Shown here one piece after another: positions 60,420-64,000 of a stretch of 64,000 nucleotides of DNA. Origin of the DNA: Owenia fusiformis (taxonomy: Eukaryota; Annelida; Polychaeta; Sabellida; Oweniidae). The notes under the pieces were generated by a model. That model was not told the DNA's origin. It saw only the letters and a list, made by a program, of their open reading frames with translations, and ran no database searches. The stretch is from contig CAIIXF020000004.1 in NCBI GenBank assembly GCA_903813345.2, positions 14,329,196 through 14,393,195 on the forward strand, written 5' to 3'. The number at the start of each line of letters is the position of its first letter. The stretch's first letter is position 1. The position numbers were made by a program, and so were the translations under genes.

Positions 60420-61484
60420 TTATTTATTAAGTTGAGAGGGAGATTTGGAAAATTTCTTGTAAAGTGTTTTCTTCTTCGATAGTTCTTTTTTAAGTGTACT
60501 GGTGATCCATGGCTGATCATTTGACCGAACAGTTATAATTTTATTTGGAATTCTGGATTTGTATATATCCATGAGTTTATTCATAAAGTTAGAGGTAGCC
60601 AAATCTAAGTCTATATTCTCATTTAAAATATGTAACCAGTTTGTGTTCCTGATTGCGTTGTTCAGATTTTCTAAGTTGACTTCGTTGTATTTCCAAATAG
60701 TTTTTTTTATAGGTTTGGATTTGGTTACTCCAATCTTTATTTGTGCAGTGATAGTGCTGTGGTCGGTCATGCCTATAGGGTCACATATTTCAAAATGGTC
60801 AAATATATCAGGTGAGTTGGTCAAAATATGATCTATGCATGATTTGGAATGGTCAGTAATTCTAGTTGGTTCATTAATAATTTGAACATAGTCATTAAGA
60901 TCTAAGGTTTCCAAGAGTTTTGTCCCTGCAAGATTGGTATCTTGGTTGTCAAACCATATGGAATGTTTAGCGTTGAGGTCACCCATCAAAATAACATGAT
61001 CAAAGGATGGTCGGTACCTTTCTATTTGTTCAAGTAAGTTGTTTAATGAAGAAAAATAATTACGCGTTTCAGTGGCATTCTGGCTCGGTGATCTATAGCA
61101 TGAGCCAATAAGGATTCTTTTATGGTTCACAATGATAGTCAAAAGAAGGGCATCAATCCCATTTAAATTAAGATCACCGGGTTTAAATGCCTTGGTCACT
61201 ATACTGTTATGGATATAAAGGACCAGACCCCTGCCAAGTTCACTAGAAAATGTATTGTAATCATTTAAGTCAAAGTCACCAGAATCCATCCTTATTTTTG
61301 AGATACCGGCCTCACAGAGGCCGACAACACTTGGGTTAATTTCATTTACCCTGAGTTTTAGGGATTCAAATCTTAGGCCGTTATTGGCTGTCAAGCTATT
61401 AATGTTTGAGAACAGAAATGTCAAATTATTTTGTCCTGGATTAGGATGAACATCCCCTGCTATGAGGAGTAACAGCATATTCAT
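60420..61484 (-). CDS. LINE ORF2, apurinic-type endonuclease part
   Basis: Starts at MNMLLLLIAGDVHPNPG, the hallmark N terminus of many animal CR1/Jockey LINEs. Endonuclease motifs: LFSNINSL, VVGLCEAG, ILIGSCYRSPS, LMGDLNAKHSIW, CIDHILTN and MTDHSTI. The Asp/Asn/His residues expected for nicking are all present. It ends at the TAA 60420-60422 after PSQLNK. Confidence 0.88.
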   Translation of the reverse strand: MNMLLLLIAGDVHPNPGQNNLTFLFSNINSLTANNGLRFESLKLRVNEINPSVVGLCEAGISKIRMDSGDFDLNDYNTFSSELGRGLVLYIHNSIVTKAFKPGDLNLNGIDALLLTIIVNHKRILIGSCYRSPSQNATETRNYFSSLNNLLEQIERYRPSFDHVILMGDLNAKHSIWFDNQDTNLAGTKLLETLDLNDYVQIINEPTRITDHSKSCIDHILTNSPDIFDHFEICDPIGMTDHSTITAQIKIGVTKSKPIKKTIWKYNEVNLENLNNAIRNTNWLHILNENIDLDLATSNFMNKLMDIYKSRIPNKIITVRSNDQPWITSTLKKELSKKKTLYKKFSKSPSQLNK

Positions 61485-62699
61485 ATTTGGAATAAAAAAA
61501 ATTGTTTGATTGGTCAAACCGGGTCACACGTCATGAAAAATTATGCGACAGTCCAGAGGGGGAGAAACACCAGGGTTCAAAGATGACATACGCTTATAAT
61601 GTAAATCTGTATTGAGATGACATTGTCGCTGATTGGTCAAAAGTCGACAAACAAATGACGTCATCAATGGCGGTTTCAAAATTTTCGAAATACGCTTCGA
61701 GTAATATTATGTTCATTTCTGGCGTGTTAACCAATATCATAGCTTCTCATTTCACAACAAGATAAAGCAAGGTGTACGGAATATGCCTATGTCAATTAAA
61801 ACATCCCATCGAAGTGTAGTATTTGATAACTAGCCGATGAAAATTCGAACGAACGAAGGTAAGCAAGAGAGGTAATTATGTATGTCATCTTTAAACTCTG
61901 GGACTTTCCCTCCTCTTGCGACAGTCACTGACCAAACTTATCAGGCACGCCGTGAATAAAAATTCATATACGTCACTTTGAATTTATAAAATATGTACAC
62001 CCAACATGTGAAATCCTAGTAATAACAAGTTGAACGTTGTTAAACAATGAATTGAACAATGTCACGTTATGTGTATTGAAGAATGGTTGCTTGGCGGTAA
62101 TAATTGAAACAAATTTTCCATTCTATTTTTGGTGAACATGCTCGACACTTTCAAAATATGATATTCCACTAGCCCTTCTTATGGATTACCTCGAGGTTTC
62201 ACATTTGCGGAATACATATACTATAAGCTAGTCATCCGATAGACATGTTTCTCATATGACTATCAAAGATACAACCGTCTTTACCCAAATGCAAGATATT
62301 GCCATCTTTCATCCTAAAACGTGACATGTACAAGATGACATTACACAAGATGACATTATGCATCGACAACATGGTAAGTTGGCAACAGATACACAGTTGA
62401 TCATGAGTATCCAATTCCCATTCTACAAAACTAAGTTTTGATGTTATAACAATGGAGCTTTGTTGTAATGCGTATTCATGTATTTTCTACTATGTATTTC
62501 TACTTGTTGTTATGATGTCACAACAATTGTGAAATGAAGCTCCAAAAAATTTGTAGCATATTGTACTCGTACCTGTGCAAAATCGTCCATTCTTGACTCG
62601 CTTTGTTTATGTTTATAAATGTATCTTTTATTCCACCATAAATGATGAGTACGATATAACATAAAGTTATTTAAGATATAATATATAAGAATAGAAATA

Positions 62700-62960
62700 T
62701 AGAAACTGTCTACAGCAAGCTAACACCTTTTGTTATACAAGTTACAGTGATATCCCCTTGTTTTAGGATATTTACAATTGTTGCGTTAAAATCGTGACCA
62801 TGATAATTCGTTATTCTAACATAATCCAAAAGGGAACCCTCTTTTTCTAAGATTTCACAAGAGAATAGAAAGTGTACTATATATTTTCCTCTTCGGCATT
62901 ACATAAAGCACATATTTTGTTACATGGCCATAAGCATTAAGGGGATATGTCCCAGTCAAA
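62700..62960 (-). mobile_element. Degenerate LINE C-terminal fragment
   Basis: On the minus strand one frame reads KICALCNAEEEN. After a single frame shift, a second frame reads VHFLFSCEILEKEGSLLDY and further, the usual zinc-knuckle CxxC..H..C end of a LINE polymerase. It is unlike both other LINE tails in the window. Confidence 0.6.
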
Positions 62961-62990
62961 GTCTTTATCATAAAAGTACAGGGTTTAGTC

Positions 62991-63165
62991 AGGTGTAAAA
63001 GGGGTAGGAGGTCCTGTCAAATTACGGTCCTACTCTCCATTGATTTATATGGTGACCTAAATACAACTCTTTCCCTCATTATCGTAAACACAATTAGGGC
63101 CAGTAAGGGCCGTTAAGAAAGGGGACCATAATCACTGGGGGGGACCATCATTTCTTTCACACTGG
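62991..63165. mobile_element. MITE family B copy 2
   Basis: Same order and orientation as 39892-40060: AGGTGTAAAAGGGGTAGGAG, then TTTATATGGTGACCTAAAT, and the end TTTCTTTCACACTGG. The two differ at scattered positions. Confidence 0.65.
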
Positions 63166-64000
63166 TAAGTCCTAGCCTGTATTCACGATATTGATGGTTT
63201 CACTGCATTAATTACTTGTCTAAACTAGGGATCTCAAAACCATACAGTTAAATCTGCACTGGTGAAGTTCATGTTTGCGAACTACTAGAGATAGTATTGA
63301 TTTTACTAGCCTCATCCAGTAACCCTAAGAACATATCTCACTATTTGAAATCATTAACACCTTAATACCGGAGGTTAAGCGAATAGATATTTAAGTTTGT
63401 ATTGAATTCTCATGGTTGAGTTTAATGATTGGATGACGATCTCTGTGAACCGTAGTATTCTAGATGCTTAAATAGAGCGTAATGATTTTAAAATGCAGCG
63501 TACCGATGCTTTAATGCAGCTTACACTCAAATGCAGCGTCATACGTCTATCATAAGGAGTTTTAGGTTGCATATAAATCGAAACGCCAACCTATGCGTAT
63601 GACCAATCGCCCATACAAATGCATCGCTTAAATATTTTCCGTTCACGTTTAGATTGTGAAAAATATTCCAAGCTTAAAGTGGCTGTGCGATGCTCATGGG
63701 GTCAAAATTCAGTTTATACATGTTTTAAATGAAGTAAACACCACTTACAAGTCAAACCATATACCGTTCTTGTAAATATTTCTATAAATGTGAAATTTGA
63801 TGTTCAAAATCGGGAACCCAATGTCAAGTGCGAATCGTGACATCACGATCAGAACAGGTTTTGAACAGGTTGCTGGAGTTTAGGATCTCCGAGTGACGGG
63901 CTTATAAAGTGTCAGTGTAATTGATTGCTACTGCATTCAATGCAGAGCGGAAACGATTCAACTTTGACTACTTTGGAGCCAAGATTTTTCATCCGATGAG

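Larger units (their letters stand above)
58005..61584 (-). mobile_element. Nearly intact non-LTR retrotransposon (LINE), CR1/Jockey group
   Basis: On the minus strand, a 5' end near 61584 is followed by the ORF from 61484 to 58191, then a ~150-bp 3' UTR with a tail of AATAAATAAATAATAATAAA (58005-58035). The ORF is one frame of 1097 codons with a single internal TAA at 60420-60422. The segment is minus-oriented within a plus-strand intron. No separate ORF1 and no clear target duplication were found, so the element may be slightly 5'-truncated. Confidence 0.9.
61585..64000. other. Expanded intron of the receptor paralogue or intergenic DNA, no exon seen
   Basis: Holds a degenerate LINE tail (62700-62960), one MITE family B copy (62991-63165) and a segment (63425-63540) homologous to intron 2 of the first receptor gene. 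No lectin-type exon is visible in any frame up to the right edge. Confidence 0.5.

Overview
The window is nuclear DNA of an animal, most likely a marine invertebrate; the phylum cannot be fixed from the sequence. It is AT-rich and mostly non-coding. Genes are broken into short exons with GT-AG introns. Extracellular modules (EGF, CCP/sushi, C-type lectin, TSP1) sit on phase-1 exons, and the DNA between genes is packed with short inverted-repeat transposons, minisatellites and LINE pieces. No CRISPR array, rRNA gene or prokaryotic operon is visible, and I saw no LTR or capsid-bearing element.

Left part (1-8.6 kb). The 5' half of an ADP-ribosyl cyclase (CD38/Aplysia cyclase family) lies on the minus strand (15-3888) and runs off the left edge. 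A LINE 3' tail (6480-6966) comes next. A single-exon, type II membrane 2-O-sulfotransferase close to uronyl 2-sulfotransferase follows on the plus strand (7333-8544). From 8.6 to 18 kb there is only mobile DNA. It includes a three-deep nest (hAT-like element inside a pogo/Tigger-like element inside a 4.9-kb element with 0.5-kb terminal inverted repeats) and a tandem-repeat-cored element inside a mariner-like one.

Middle (19.4-29.3 kb). An 11-exon minus-strand gene gives a secreted 586-aa protein: signal peptide, two EGF modules, a DUF3011-like module, four EGF-like modules, and a C-terminal region I do not recognise. Every internal junction is phase 1. Its introns hold minisatellites, a tRNA-derived SINE-like piece and MITEs. 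From 29.7 to 42.2 kb I see only repeats. A partial four-transmembrane (MS4A-like) gene lies at 42.2-43.2 kb on the minus strand.

Right part (45.8-64 kb). An 11-exon plus-strand gene (45974-55920) gives a 777-aa single-pass receptor: signal peptide, CCP, C-type lectin domain, unknown region, two TSP1 domains, Pro/Thr/Asn-rich stalk, transmembrane helix, and an arginine-glycine cytoplasmic tail. Immediately downstream, the first two exons of a tandem paralogue (57455-57949) are present, with duplicated CRE-type TGACGTCA sites upstream. Its second intron was invaded by a nearly intact CR1/Jockey-type LINE (58005-61584).

The genes are not an operon. Several of them (cyclase, sulfotransferase, EGF and lectin proteins) act at the cell surface or outside the cell, which is compatible with adhesion or innate recognition, but that link is inference. 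Exon boundaries were read by eye; for the two large genes all splice phases close into one open frame, which is strong internal support.
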